This document shows positions 9,673 through 17,998 of a DNA stretch of 64,000 nt, one piece after another. How positions within the stretch are numbered: position 1 is the stretch's first letter; every line of letters starts with the position of its first letter. The stretch comes from PMG-095 sp037200885 (GTDB taxonomy: Bacteria > Myxococcota_A > Polyangia > Polyangiales > Polyangiaceae). The stretch lies in the NCBI GenBank assembly GCA_037200885.1, contig JBBCIN010000001.1:372001-436000 (forward strand). Reading direction: 5' to 3'. The translations under genes and the position numbers were made by a program. A model generated the notes under the pieces. That model saw only the letters and a program-made list of their open reading frames with translations, did no database searches and had not been told where the DNA came from.

Positions 9673-9706
9673 TGGCCCAGCTTAGTCAGAAATTGACGGC
9701 GTCTGC

Positions 9707-11443
9707 TCAGCGCTGCATGAAAATGTCGCTGTCTGACTTGGCCGGCGTACTCGGAGTCTTCGTGACGGCCGGTTTCTTCGCGCTCGGGCGCGGCGTGACG
9801 ATCGCCGGTGCAGGTGCGAGCTCAGCCAACACGTGCGCGTCCCGCGTGGAAGCGCCTTGCACGATGGTGTACGGCAGATAGCCGGCCTTTCGGACGGTGA
9901 AGGTGCGAGGGGCTCTCGCGACGCGCGCAGCATCGACGCTGACCTGGATCGGTGTCGTGCCGAGCGAGGCCTCCCCTTCGAATACCTCGGCTCCGGCTGG
10001 GCTCGAGTCGATCTGCAAAGAGAACGCCGGGTTCACCGGTGCTGGCACTACCGCGGAAACAGGCTTTGGCAGGTTAACTGTGGCAAGTGGTGCTTGCGAC
10101 TCGCCCGGTTCCGAGGCGCGCACGGCCCAGAACCAGAGCGCCAGCAGCAGCGCGCCGCCGACGAGCGCGGCGACGCGGCGCTGAGTCAGGCTTCGAACGG
10201 GGACGGGTCGCGTGGAGGTGGGCGAGAGCGGGGGCTCGGCCAAAGTCGCATCGGGCTTGGAATGGCCGGCATCTGGCAATTCGATGACGCGCGGTCCCGA
10301 ACGCGTGAACACGGCACTGGCGAGCGTGCCGGTGTCGGGCGCTGGGGTCAAAGACACAGTTCGGCCAGTTCGAAGTTCCTCCAGCTCGAACCCGAGCGGC
10401 GACGAGGAGCGAATGGTTGCGTCGCTCAACGGTGCCATCGCCCCGCTCTCGCTGCGTCCGGTCCAAGGGCTCAGTCTTTCGATCAGCTCGCGTGCGGTTT
10501 GGAAGCGTCTCGCGGGGTCTTTTTCCAGGCACTTGAGCACGATCGCTTCGACTTCGATCGGCACCTCCGAACGCTTGAGGCGCAGCGCGGCCGGTGCATC
10601 GGCGGCGATTGAAGCGCACACGCCGGGCAGGGTCGTGCCCTCGAAAGCCGGTGAGCCGGACAAGAGCTCGTGCAAGATCAACCCGAGCGACCAGATATCG
10701 GTGCGATGGTCGACTTTCTTCGCGTCGCGGATCTGTTCCGGCGACATGTAAAAAGGCGTGCCCAGCACGCTGCGCTCGGCGGTGAGATCGCCGGTCACCT
10801 GATCCTGCTCCGAGCCCTTGGTCTTCGAAATTCCGAAGTCGAGGACCTTGACCAGTGGCGTTCCGTCGCTGCGCTGGGTCAGGAACAAGTTCGAGGGCTT
10901 CAAGTCGCGATGGACGATGCCCTGTGCGTGCGCGCAAGCGATCGCTTCGGCAGCCTGCCTGACGCAATCACACGCGCGCTCGATGCCGAGCGGTCCCTGC
11001 TCTTGCAGGGTGCGGGCGAGATCTCGACCGCGGAGGAGCTCCATGACCATGAACGGCGCTCCGTTGGCCAGGGTGCCCACGTCATACACACGTACGACGT
11101 GATCGGAGACGAGCGCCGCGGTGGCGCGCCCCTCGCGTAAGAAGCGCTCGCGAGCCTCGTCCTTGCGCTCGTCCTCATCGGACACGATGAGCACCTTGAT
11201 CGCCACGCGCTGGCCGAGATCGAGGTGCGTCGCGCACAGCACGACGCCCATGCCGCCCGAACCTACGACCGAGTCGACTCGGTACTTGCCGACGATGACC
11301 TCGCCAATGGCGGGTATCGAAGTGGCTCCTTCGAGCTCTGCGGTATCGGCTTGCTTGATCATCGTTCCGGACCGAGCGCGGGGGCGCCGAGATTCGAGCC
11401 CCGAAATGTAACCTGGATGCGGTCCGCCCGGAAAGTCCGGCAT
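9707..11443 (-). CDS. Transmembrane Ser/Thr protein kinase with C-terminal PEGA domain
   Basis: A Hanks-type kinase with a glycine loop (GSGGMGVV), VAIK lysine, catalytic HRDLKPSN, DFGISK and the activation-segment GTPFYMSPEQ. A linker follows, then one membrane helix (ALVGGALLLALWFWAV, near residue 440). An extracytoplasmic PEGA domain (LQIDSSPAGAEVFEGEASLG) and a Pro/Lys-rich tail end the protein. It phosphorylates protein Ser/Thr residues in the cytoplasm, with the PEGA part as likely sensor. The start could be ATG 11443 or ATG 11362 (MIKQADTAE), the latter with GGA just upstream; the kinase domain is complete in both. It is likely co-transcribed with the TonB receptor and is divergent from the histidine kinase. 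Confidence 0.93.
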   Translation of the reverse strand: MPDFPGGPHPGYISGLESRRPRARSGTMIKQADTAELEGATSIPAIGEVIVGKYRVDSVVGSGGMGVVLCATHLDLGQRVAIKVLIVSDEDERKDEARERFLREGRATAALVSDHVVRVYDVGTLANGAPFMVMELLRGRDLARTLQEQGPLGIERACDCVRQAAEAIACAHAQGIVHRDLKPSNLFLTQRSDGTPLVKVLDFGISKTKGSEQDQVTGDLTAERSVLGTPFYMSPEQIRDAKKVDHRTDIWSLGLILHELLSGSPAFEGTTLPGVCASIAADAPAALRLKRSEVPIEVEAIVLKCLEKDPARRFQTARELIERLSPWTGRSESGAMAPLSDATIRSSSPLGFELEELRTGRTVSLTPAPDTGTLASAVFTRSGPRVIELPDAGHSKPDATLAEPPLSPTSTRPVPVRSLTQRRVAALVGGALLLALWFWAVRASEPGESQAPLATVNLPKPVSAVVPAPVNPAFSLQIDSSPAGAEVFEGEASLGTTPIQVSVDAARVARAPRTFTVRKAGYLPYTIVQGASTRDAHVLAELAPAPAIVTPRPSAKKPAVTKTPSTPAKSDSDIFMQR

Positions 11444-11502
11444 GGCGAAAGTATGACGAGGCTTCTCGCCTTCCGGCTGAACGCTTTCAGCTTATAGTCC
11501 CA

Positions 11503-12423
11503 GTGCTCATGGCATCCCGGGACACCACCCCGCTCGGCTATCGACGGATCGTCATTCTGTTGGTTTCGCTGGTGGTCGTTCCATCCTCACTGCTCCTCAC
11601 TTCGGGAGTGGTGCTGATTTTCTTGGGTGAGGCGCGACTCAACCTCTTGATGGGCATCCTGGTGATGGCGCTCAGCGGCGCGGCTGTTACGGGCGTGGTA
11701 CTGGTGTGGGTATTCGTGCGCCGAGAGGCGAATCTGTCGCTTCTACAAAGCGACTTCGTGTCCAAAGTTTCGCACGAACTACGCACTCCGCTGACTTCGA
11801 TCCGCCTATTTACGGAGACGCTCGAACTGCGTCGCGGCGATACGGTCGCGGAACAGAAATGCATCGATGGCCTTGCCCGCGAGAGCACCCGCCTGCAAGA
11901 GTTGATCGATCGCTTGCTCGACTGGGGCCGCATGGAAAGCGGCCGGCGTGAGTTCACGTTTCGCGAAACCGATCTGAAGTCGGTGATCTCCACCGCGCTG
12001 GAGGCCTTCGAGACCGTACGTCAGCGTCGCTCGATCGAACTGAACGTGGAGCTGCCGCCCGAATCGCTGCTGGTCAGCGCCGATCGCGGCGCCGTTTCCG
12101 ACGCGCTCTTCAACCTGCTGACCAACGCCGACAAATACGGTGGGGATCCGGTAAAGATAGATGTCTTCGTCACATTCGACGAGCAGGAGGCGCGGCTCAC
12201 CGTGCGCGACAATGGCGCCGGCATTCCACTTGCCGAGCATAAGCGCATCTTCCAGAAGTTCTATCGACTCGATGATCGCCTCTCACGCGAGCGCGAGGGC
12301 TCCGGGCTCGGACTCGCGATCGTGAAACACGTGATGAAGGCCCACCGCGGGCGGGTGGAGCTCGTCAGTCACCCGGGCAAGGGCAGTGAATTCTCGCTCG
12401 TCTTGCGCGTGGTCAAGCATTAG
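11503..12423 (+). CDS. Membrane sensor histidine kinase
   Basis: 306 residues. Two membrane helices (about 15-40 and 48-72) are separated by only a few residues, so there is no periplasmic sensor domain. The HisKA H-box is SHELRTPLTS (His about 91). The ATPase domain has the N box NLLTNADKYGG, G1 DNGAGI, F box FQKFYRLDD and G2 GSGLGLAIVKHV. It autophosphorylates and should pass phosphate to the adjacent OmpR-type regulator. The start is GTG 11503 or ATG 11509; a -10-like TATAGT at 11493-11498 is very close, suggesting little or no leader. Confidence 0.93.
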   Translation: MLMASRDTTPLGYRRIVILLVSLVVVPSSLLLTSGVVLIFLGEARLNLLMGILVMALSGAAVTGVVLVWVFVRREANLSLLQSDFVSKVSHELRTPLTSIRLFTETLELRRGDTVAEQKCIDGLARESTRLQELIDRLLDWGRMESGRREFTFRETDLKSVISTALEAFETVRQRRSIELNVELPPESLLVSADRGAVSDALFNLLTNADKYGGDPVKIDVFVTFDEQEARLTVRDNGAGIPLAEHKRIFQKFYRLDDRLSREREGSGLGLAIVKHVMKAHRGRVELVSHPGKGSEFSLVLRVVKH

Positions 12424-12427
12424 GTTG

Positions 12428-13132
12428 ATGACAATGGCGGCGAATGGCAAACGGCACATCTTGGTGGTGGAGGACGACCCCAGCATCACGCTCGGCCTTC
12501 AGATGAACTTGGAGGCAGAGGGCTACGAGGTGAGCATCGCCATCGACGGCGAAGATGGTCTGACGCGCGCGGTTTCCGCCAATGTCGACCTCGTCATTTT
12601 GGACGTCATGTTGCCGAAGATGAACGGCTTCGAGGTGGTCAAAGCAATCCGCAGCCAGGGTAACCACGTGCCGGTCGTGATGCTCAGCGCGCGTGGCGCC
12701 GAGATGGATAAAGTGATGGGTCTCGAGCTCGGCGCGGAGGACTACATCACCAAGCCCTTCAGCCTGGCCGAGCTCCTGGCACGCGTGAAGGCGGTCTTAC
12801 GCCGCGACGGCATCGCGCGCCAAGCCCCCGAGCGCGTGGTCCGCGCGGGAGACTTACAGATCGACTCGGGCCTGCGTCAGGTCCTGAAGGGGGCCGAGCT
12901 CGTGCCACTGACCGCGACCGAGTTCGACGTGCTCTGGTGTTTGGTCGAAGCTTCCAACCGAGTGCTGACGCGGGAGGATATTTTGACGCGAGTTTGGGGC
13001 GCCGGACACCACGGGACCTTGCGGACGATCGACAATTTCCTGCTCCAATTGCGCACCAAGTTGGAGTCCGACCCGGCGGAACCCGAGCACCTGCTCACGG
13101 TCCGCGGCGTGGGCTACCGCTTCAAGCGCTAG
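12428..13132 (+). CDS. OmpR/PhoB-family response regulator
   Basis: The receiver domain (about 10-125) has acidic residues VVEDD, phospho-acceptor Asp at about 59 (LVILDVMLPKMNG), the Ser of MLSAR and Lys of ITKPF. It is followed by a winged-helix DNA-binding domain ending LLTVRGVGYRFKR. All key phosphorylation residues are present. The start is set at ATG 12428, four bases after the kinase stop, because upstream in-frame codons lie inside the kinase gene; ATG 12434 is also possible. It is the obvious partner of the preceding kinase. The regulon is unknown. Confidence 0.94.
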   Translation: MTMAANGKRHILVVEDDPSITLGLQMNLEAEGYEVSIAIDGEDGLTRAVSANVDLVILDVMLPKMNGFEVVKAIRSQGNHVPVVMLSARGAEMDKVMGLELGAEDYITKPFSLAELLARVKAVLRRDGIARQAPERVVRAGDLQIDSGLRQVLKGAELVPLTATEFDVLWCLVEASNRVLTREDILTRVWGAGHHGTLRTIDNFLLQLRTKLESDPAEPEHLLTVRGVGYRFKR

Positions 13133-13182
13133 CCGGGGTCTGAGTTTCGTAAGCTCCCGAGCCGTGCTACATCCCCGGCGCT

Positions 13183-13650
13183 TTGGACCAGAACCTCCTC
13201 CGCGCGTACTTTGCGACCGTTTATGAGCTGCCTACGGATGGCGGGCTGCTTCGAGTCTCGATGGACGGGGAAATCGTCAAGGATACTCAGGCGCTGCCTC
13301 CGTTGCTCCGCTCGAAGTTCGCGCTCCTGACCGCGTACAACCCGCGCTCGATGTTGCTGCCGCGGCGAGTGAATGACGGTCGCCACCAGGTGATGCGGGA
13401 TTTACTCATCCTCGGCTGTTATCGCGTCGAGCATTGCGTCGGCTACGACGAGGAGCCTGAGGGTGTTTGGCGCGAACCGGCCTGGCTGGTGCACGGGATC
13501 GAGCGCGACGAAGCGTTGAACTTCGGGCGTACATTTCGGCAGAACAGCATCCTCTACTGCCGCGACGCGAAGCCCGAGCTGATCGTTACCGACCCGACCT
13601 GCGACGAGATTGGCCGTACCTTCCCCGGAAACTGGCGCTTGCGCACCTAA
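13183..13650 (+). CDS. DUF3293-type hypothetical protein
   Basis: 155 residues with the DUF3293 pattern: an N-terminal YFATVYEL, FALLTAYNPRS, then LPRRVNDGRHQVMRDLLILGC and a closing EPAWLVHGIERDEALNFGRTFRQNSILYC. The function of this family is not known. No membrane segment or signal peptide is visible, so it is probably cytoplasmic. The start is TTG 13183; no better in-frame start is present. It follows the response regulator by 50 bp and may be read from the same transcript or from its own promoter. Confidence 0.75.
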   Translation: MDQNLLRAYFATVYELPTDGGLLRVSMDGEIVKDTQALPPLLRSKFALLTAYNPRSMLLPRRVNDGRHQVMRDLLILGCYRVEHCVGYDEEPEGVWREPAWLVHGIERDEALNFGRTFRQNSILYCRDAKPELIVTDPTCDEIGRTFPGNWRLRT

Positions 13651-13680
13651 TCTCCGGAACCTCCGTGGTATCGTTGCTGC

Positions 13681-14322
13681 GTGTTTAGCGCGCTCGCCTC
13701 GTCGCCCGGCCTCGCCACGCGCGGCCGTTCCTTGGTCGGGGTGGCGCTGCTCGCATTGGCGCTCCCGGCGTTCGCGGTCCGGGCCTGGTCGAGCGCGCAT
13801 GCGGATACGCTCGGGAATGGGATTGCGGCGTGGCTGATCGCGGTCGTGCCGACACCTCCTCCGGTGTTGGCAGAAGCTTCGCCGGGCGGGCCCGAAGAGC
13901 TAGAGCCGCCGTCCGACGGTACGCCGGGCGTGCGCAGCGCCGCGATCGACGCGAAGCGGCCACATCAGCCTGCGCGTGCGCGTGCGGCCGCGCTTTCCGG
14001 CATCCGCATTTCTTCGGCCCAGGTTTTGGCTCTGGCCGCTCGCCGTGCCATGCCCAATGCGGTGTTCGTGAAAGCCAATGCGCAGCGCCCGGCGGGTTTG
14101 CTGTTGTCGAGCGTCTCGGCGCTCGGTGTTGGCTTACGAGACGGCGATGTGCTGACTGAAGCCGCCGGGCAGAAAGCGTCATCGGTTGCAGTTGTCGTGG
14201 GCGTGGTGCTCGCGGCCCGCGCTCGCCAAGCCAGCGAGATCAGCGGCCGTTTCTATCGCGGCGCCGTACCTTTCTCGGTCACCGTCGAGCAGCCGTACCC
14301 GAAGGGCCCGGTTCCGGGTTGA
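13681..14322 (+). CDS. Membrane-anchored PDZ-like protein (GspC-like fold)
   Basis: 213 residues. An N-terminal membrane anchor (SLVGVALLALALPAFAVRAW) is followed by a Pro/Ala-rich linker. A C-terminal domain resembles the PDZ-like domain of GspC (LLLSSVSALGVGLRDGDVLTEAAG ... YRGAVPFSVTVEQPY). In GspC this domain binds the secretin, but no type II secretion genes are here, so this is an orphan or a periplasmic scaffold. The start GTG 13681 lies six bases after TATCGT (13669-13674), suggesting a leaderless message. The assignment rests on pattern only. Confidence 0.6.
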   Translation: MFSALASSPGLATRGRSLVGVALLALALPAFAVRAWSSAHADTLGNGIAAWLIAVVPTPPPVLAEASPGGPEELEPPSDGTPGVRSAAIDAKRPHQPARARAAALSGIRISSAQVLALAARRAMPNAVFVKANAQRPAGLLLSSVSALGVGLRDGDVLTEAAGQKASSVAVVVGVVLAARARQASEISGRFYRGAVPFSVTVEQPYPKGPVPG

Positions 14323-14323
14323 C

Positions 14324-14355
14324 GGGCGGCCAGTGCGCGGCAAGATAGGCCGCCC
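14324..14355 (+). promoter_or_regulatory. Inverted repeat next to the yggX start codon
   Basis: GGGCGGCC and GGCCGCCC form a perfect 8-bp stem with a 16-base loop, ending one base before the ATG. In RNA it would occlude the start. Part of the right arm belongs to ATAGGCCGCCCC, which also precedes the xseA start, so it may instead reflect a -10 box of a leaderless promoter. Confidence 0.4.
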
Positions 14356-14356
14356 C

Positions 14357-14680
14357 ATGTCACGAACCGTTCAGTGCATCAAGCTTGGTCAAGAGTCCGA
14401 AGGCCTGGAGAAGCCCCCGTTCAAAGGTGAGCTCGGACAGAAGGTGTTCGACACCGTCTCGAAGACTGCCTGGCGGCAATGGCTCGAGCACTCGAAGATG
14501 CTGATCAACGAGTACCGCTTGGATGTCACCAGCGAACAGGGCCAACGGGTTTGGATGACCGAGCTCGAGAAGTTCTTCTGGGGTGAGGGCGCCACCAAGC
14601 CCGCCGACTACGTGGCTCCAAAGGACGATCACGGTGGTCACGGCCATGGCGGCCACGGCCACGGCGGCCACGGTCACTGA
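14357..14680 (+). CDS. yggX: Fe(2+)-trafficking protein YggX with His/Gly-rich tail
   Basis: 107 residues. The first 88 match the YggX family: MSRTVQCIKLG with the conserved Cys, PPFKGELGQKVFDTVSK, AWRQWLEHSKMLINEYRL, then LEKFFWGEG. YggX proteins help supply iron and protect Fe-S clusters from oxidants. The typical protein ends at about 90 residues. Here it continues with DDHGGHGHGGHGHGGHGH, a run of seven His in GGHGH repeats that could bind Ni, Zn, Cu or Fe. The ATG at 14357 is preferred because the homologous N-terminus begins there, though the frame is open upstream. Confidence 0.9.
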   Translation: MSRTVQCIKLGQESEGLEKPPFKGELGQKVFDTVSKTAWRQWLEHSKMLINEYRLDVTSEQGQRVWMTELEKFFWGEGATKPADYVAPKDDHGGHGHGGHGHGGHGH

Positions 14681-14692
14681 GCGTTCGCTGCG

Positions 14693-15868
14693 CTACGAGT
14701 TCTGTCGACCCACCGGGATCGAACGCGGTCCGGGGATGATCGACCGGGGCGGCACAATCGAGGCCACTCCACTGGCGTTTTCACGGGCGACGCGCACGCA
14801 GTTGCGGCCCGCGCCCTTGGCTTCGTAAAGCGCCGCGTCTGCCCGCGCGAGCCAGCTGCCGCCGGTGTCGCCGGAAGAGAGCGACGCCAAGCCGATCGAG
14901 ACGGTGATGTGGATTTTGCCCTTGCCGGTCTCGATTTCGAGCTCGCCCAAGGATTGAAGCACGCGTCCTGCGCGCAGCTCGGCGTTGTGCACCGAGGAAT
15001 CTGGGATCACGACCACGAATTCTTCGCCGCCATAGCGGGCTACGAAGTCCTCGCGCCGCAAGAAGTTCCGGACCAGGCCGTCGGCGACGCGGCGGAGCAC
15101 TTCGTCGCCAGCTGCGTGCCCGTAGCTGTCGTTGCATTTCTTGAAGTGGTCCACGTCGATCATCAAGATGCATGGGCTCGAGCTGAGCAAAAATGCCAGA
15201 TCTGCGACGCGGTCGAGGTGCGCGTCCAACGCCGCACGGTTGAACAGCTGCGTCAGCGGGTCGAGCGCGGCTTTCTCGCGCACTTCATGAAGCTCGTCGC
15301 GCAGATCGGTAATTTTCTGACTGAGCTCGCCGAGCATGCGCTTTTGGCTCTCCGAGCGCTTGGCCATCACCTCTTGCACGACGAGGACGATGCCCTCTGC
15401 CTCACTGCGAATCGCCTCCGAGTCGTTGGACTGAAAAGCACCGACCAATTTGCCTAGCTGCGCGCCGACTCGTTCATCGGCGGCGCGGTCTTCGCCGACG
15501 GTGGTGGTCAGGCAGCGCGCGAAGGCGTGGACGGCCTCCCTGAGGTTACCCAAGCTGCGGCCGACGAACTCGCGTTCGTGCGAGCGCTGAGCGCTGAAAT
15601 AGCGGCGAACGCCGCCGAAGTCGCGCCTGAAGGGCTTGGCTTCGCCCGGCTCCGAATCGCCGCTCTTGCCAGCACCGAGGGTGATTTTCTGCGCCCAACC
15701 GTCGCACTCGGCGCGAGTTTCCTGCGCGCTCACATTGTCGGTATCGAAAGCGTTTTCGCCGAATGCCTTCAGTAAGTTGGCCACCGTATCGAGCGCGGCG
15801 TCTTCCACGTTTGCCGGCTGCGCTGCGGATTCTGGCGCGGAAGTCCCGTTCGCTTTCTTCCAGAACAT
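14693..15868 (-). CDS. Diguanylate cyclase (GGDEF)
   Basis: 391 residues. The N-terminal half is soluble and largely helical with no known sensor motif; a coiled-coil-like segment (about 175-205) leads into a GGDEF domain. The active-site signature is RYGGEEF, preceded five residues earlier by an RRED (RxxD) inhibitory site. The enzyme should therefore make c-di-GMP with product inhibition. DPLTQLFNRAAL and the DHFKKCNDSYGH metal-binding segment are intact. It is transcribed divergently from another GGDEF gene, with 145 bp between them. Confidence 0.93.
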   Translation of the reverse strand: MFWKKANGTSAPESAAQPANVEDAALDTVANLLKAFGENAFDTDNVSAQETRAECDGWAQKITLGAGKSGDSEPGEAKPFRRDFGGVRRYFSAQRSHEREFVGRSLGNLREAVHAFARCLTTTVGEDRAADERVGAQLGKLVGAFQSNDSEAIRSEAEGIVLVVQEVMAKRSESQKRMLGELSQKITDLRDELHEVREKAALDPLTQLFNRAALDAHLDRVADLAFLLSSSPCILMIDVDHFKKCNDSYGHAAGDEVLRRVADGLVRNFLRREDFVARYGGEEFVVVIPDSSVHNAELRAGRVLQSLGELEIETGKGKIHITVSIGLASLSSGDTGGSWLARADAALYEAKGAGRNCVRVARENASGVASIVPPRSIIPGPRSIPVGRQNS

Positions 15869-16013
15869 CGTGCTTTTCCACTAAACGGTCAGCAAGCGGC
15901 ATTCTTCAGGGTTGGGGGCGGGTCGCCCCAATTTCGAAGTAACGTGTGTCTGCACTTAGGCCACAGAGCGCCGGTCCGTTTATGATGATCGGCACGGCGG
16001 CGCCGAATCGAGA

Positions 16014-17096
16014 ATGCTTCCCTATCCGACACCAGATTCACTGCGGCTCTCGACGAATCCGCCAATTGCCGAGCGCGCTGGGCGCATCCTCGTCGTCGAT
16101 CCGGACGAACAGCGCCGGGCCGTCGTGCGCGCGATGCTCGATTCCGAGGGCTACGAGGCCGTGTACCTGCCGGACGGCGATGAGGCGCTGCGCCTGACCT
16201 CGGAGTACGAGCCCGATTTGATCCTGCTCGCGGTCGAGCTCCCGAGTGGCAGCGGGCTCGAACTGTGCGGCGAGCTGCGGGCCAGCGACCCGCGCCGTCA
16301 CTACCCGGTGTTGCTCTTGGGTGACGACGCCGAAGAGCATAGCGCCGCGCGCGGCCTACTCGCTGGCGCCGATGACTTCATGGCGCACCCGATCCGCGAA
16401 GTCGAGCTGCGCGCTCGCATCCGGGTCCAACTCCGAAATAAGCGCTTCTACGACGCTCTCGAGCGACTGCGCGACGAGCGCGACAGCTTGCGTCGTGACG
16501 CGCAAATCGACCCGCTGACCAACGTGCTCAATCGGCGCTCGCTCGAGGCGACCGTGCGTCAACGCTGTCAATTGCGAGAGCGCTTTGGCGTGTTGTTCCT
16601 GGATCTCGATCACTTCAAGCAGGTCAACGATCGCTTCGGGCACGATAGCGGAGATCGCGTGCTGATCGCCGTCGCCAATGTGATCAAAAATGGTTTGCGT
16701 CCAGGCGACATCATTGGACGTTATGGCGGTGAAGAATTCGTGGCCATCGTAGCCGGCGCAGGACCAGAGTCAGCGCGCTTGGTCGCCGAACGCCTACGCC
16801 AAGCGGTGGAAGAGATGGTTCCACCTTCACCAGGCCCCAGCCGAGTCACGATTAGCATCGGGACGACCGTGTTCGATCCGCGGCAGCTCGAAGAAACGCC
16901 GCAAGAGCTGGTGCATCGTGCAGATCTCGCGCTCTACGCCGCCAAGCGCGGTGGAAGAAACCGCGTGGTCATGGTTCCACCTGGCGAAACGCTGCCCGAG
17001 TTGGAAGGCAAAGAGTCACTGCATCCGCCTCGCCCGTCGATTCCGACTCCGCCCGAACCGCCGATCTTGATCACTTGGGAAAGGCATTCCGGGTGA
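16014..17096 (+). CDS. Diguanylate cyclase with degenerate receiver domain (PleD-like)
   Basis: 360 residues. The N-terminal receiver-like domain (about 22-140) keeps the acidic pair (VVDPDE). However, the phospho-acceptor position reads LILLAVELPSGSG, with Ala at about 73. The conserved Thr/Ser is Gly (LLLGDD) and the Lys of the KP motif is His (MAHPI). It therefore should not be phosphorylated in the usual way. The GGDEF domain is intact: DPLTNVLNRRSL, FLDLDHFKQVNDRFGH, RYGGEEF with RPGD as inhibitory site. The enzyme makes c-di-GMP. It is translationally coupled to the HDOD gene downstream. Confidence 0.93.
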   Translation: MLPYPTPDSLRLSTNPPIAERAGRILVVDPDEQRRAVVRAMLDSEGYEAVYLPDGDEALRLTSEYEPDLILLAVELPSGSGLELCGELRASDPRRHYPVLLLGDDAEEHSAARGLLAGADDFMAHPIREVELRARIRVQLRNKRFYDALERLRDERDSLRRDAQIDPLTNVLNRRSLEATVRQRCQLRERFGVLFLDLDHFKQVNDRFGHDSGDRVLIAVANVIKNGLRPGDIIGRYGGEEFVAIVAGAGPESARLVAERLRQAVEEMVPPSPGPSRVTISIGTTVFDPRQLEETPQELVHRADLALYAAKRGGRNRVVMVPPGETLPELEGKESLHPPRPSIPTPPEPPILITWERHSG

Positions 17097-17983
17097 CCAG
17101 TTTTCTGCAGTTCATGCCGAGCCAAGCCCCCGCGTGCGAAGACGCCGAGGCCATCGTGCCGGTGATGGTGACGTCCGAACCGACACCCGAGATGTCGGAG
17201 ACCGAGCGCGAGCTGGTCAAACGCTTGCGCACGGGCCGCGCCGCATTGCCCGTGCTGCCGCAGGTCGCCGAAGCTGCCTTGCGACTCGCCAACGATCCCG
17301 ACGCTCGCATCAACGATCTCGCAGAGCTGGTCGACACCGATCCGCCGATCGCTGCGCGCTTCATGTCGGTCGCGAATAGCGTGGCCTATTGGCGCGGGCT
17401 GCTCACTTCCTCCACTCAGTCTGCGATCGTGAGGCTAGGACTCGCGAACACGCGAGATCTACTGTTCCAGGTCGTTTACGCGGCTTCGGCCGGTGGACTC
17501 AAGCGCTACCAAATCCAAGTGCAGAAGTCCTTCAAGCGCAGCGTGGTGGCGGCGGTTGCGGCTCGCACCGCGGCTCGTGAGCTCGAGATCGAGAGCGAGT
17601 ACGACTACATGAGCGGGCTGCTTCACGACATTGGCGAAGCGCGTATCTACCGAATTTTGGACGGGCTTCCGAACCGGATCACGGACGCCAAACTCGTCAG
17701 CGACTTGGTGCAGCGCTATCACACCGCAGCTGGCGCCGAAGTCGCGATGGCCTGGAAATTACCGACCGAAATCGTCGATGCTTGCGCCGCGCACCACGAC
17801 CCTCAGGCCATCGGCGCGCCGCACGTTCGTTTGGTGATGATCGCCGACGCCGTGGTCGACGCGCTCGAGGCCGGACGCTCGGCGAACCTGGAACGCTTCG
17901 AGAGTTTGCTGGTCGACGTGGGCGCGGCCCGTCGCATCATCGATCTGACCAAGGGCGCTGCTACGACGAGCATGCGCCCCTGA
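17093..17983 (+). CDS. HDOD domain signalling protein
   Basis: About 296 residues. The HDOD domain begins LPVLPQVAEAALRLANDPDA and contains TDPPIAARFMSVANSVAYW and SAIVRLGLANTRDLLFQVV. Further on are GLLHDIGEARIY with an HD pair and a late AHHDPQAI. HDOD proteins are non-enzymatic regulators often wired to c-di-GMP, motility or stress. The start is taken as GTG 17093 because it overlaps the stop of the upstream GGDEF gene (GTGA); TTG 17075 is an alternative. The coupling implies equal production with that cyclase. Confidence 0.9.
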   Translation: MTSFLQFMPSQAPACEDAEAIVPVMVTSEPTPEMSETERELVKRLRTGRAALPVLPQVAEAALRLANDPDARINDLAELVDTDPPIAARFMSVANSVAYWRGLLTSSTQSAIVRLGLANTRDLLFQVVYAASAGGLKRYQIQVQKSFKRSVVAAVAARTAARELEIESEYDYMSGLLHDIGEARIYRILDGLPNRITDAKLVSDLVQRYHTAAGAEVAMAWKLPTEIVDACAAHHDPQAIGAPHVRLVMIADAVVDALEAGRSANLERFESLLVDVGAARRIIDLTKGAATTSMRP

Positions 17984-17984
17984 C

Positions 17985-17998
17985 CCGTCCGAAGACGG
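17985..17998. terminator. Weak hairpin between convergent genes
   Basis: CCGTC-CGAA-GACGG forms a 5-bp stem with a four-base loop between the HDOD stop and the serB stop. It lacks a T-run, so it may be a weak bidirectional terminator. Confidence 0.35.
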
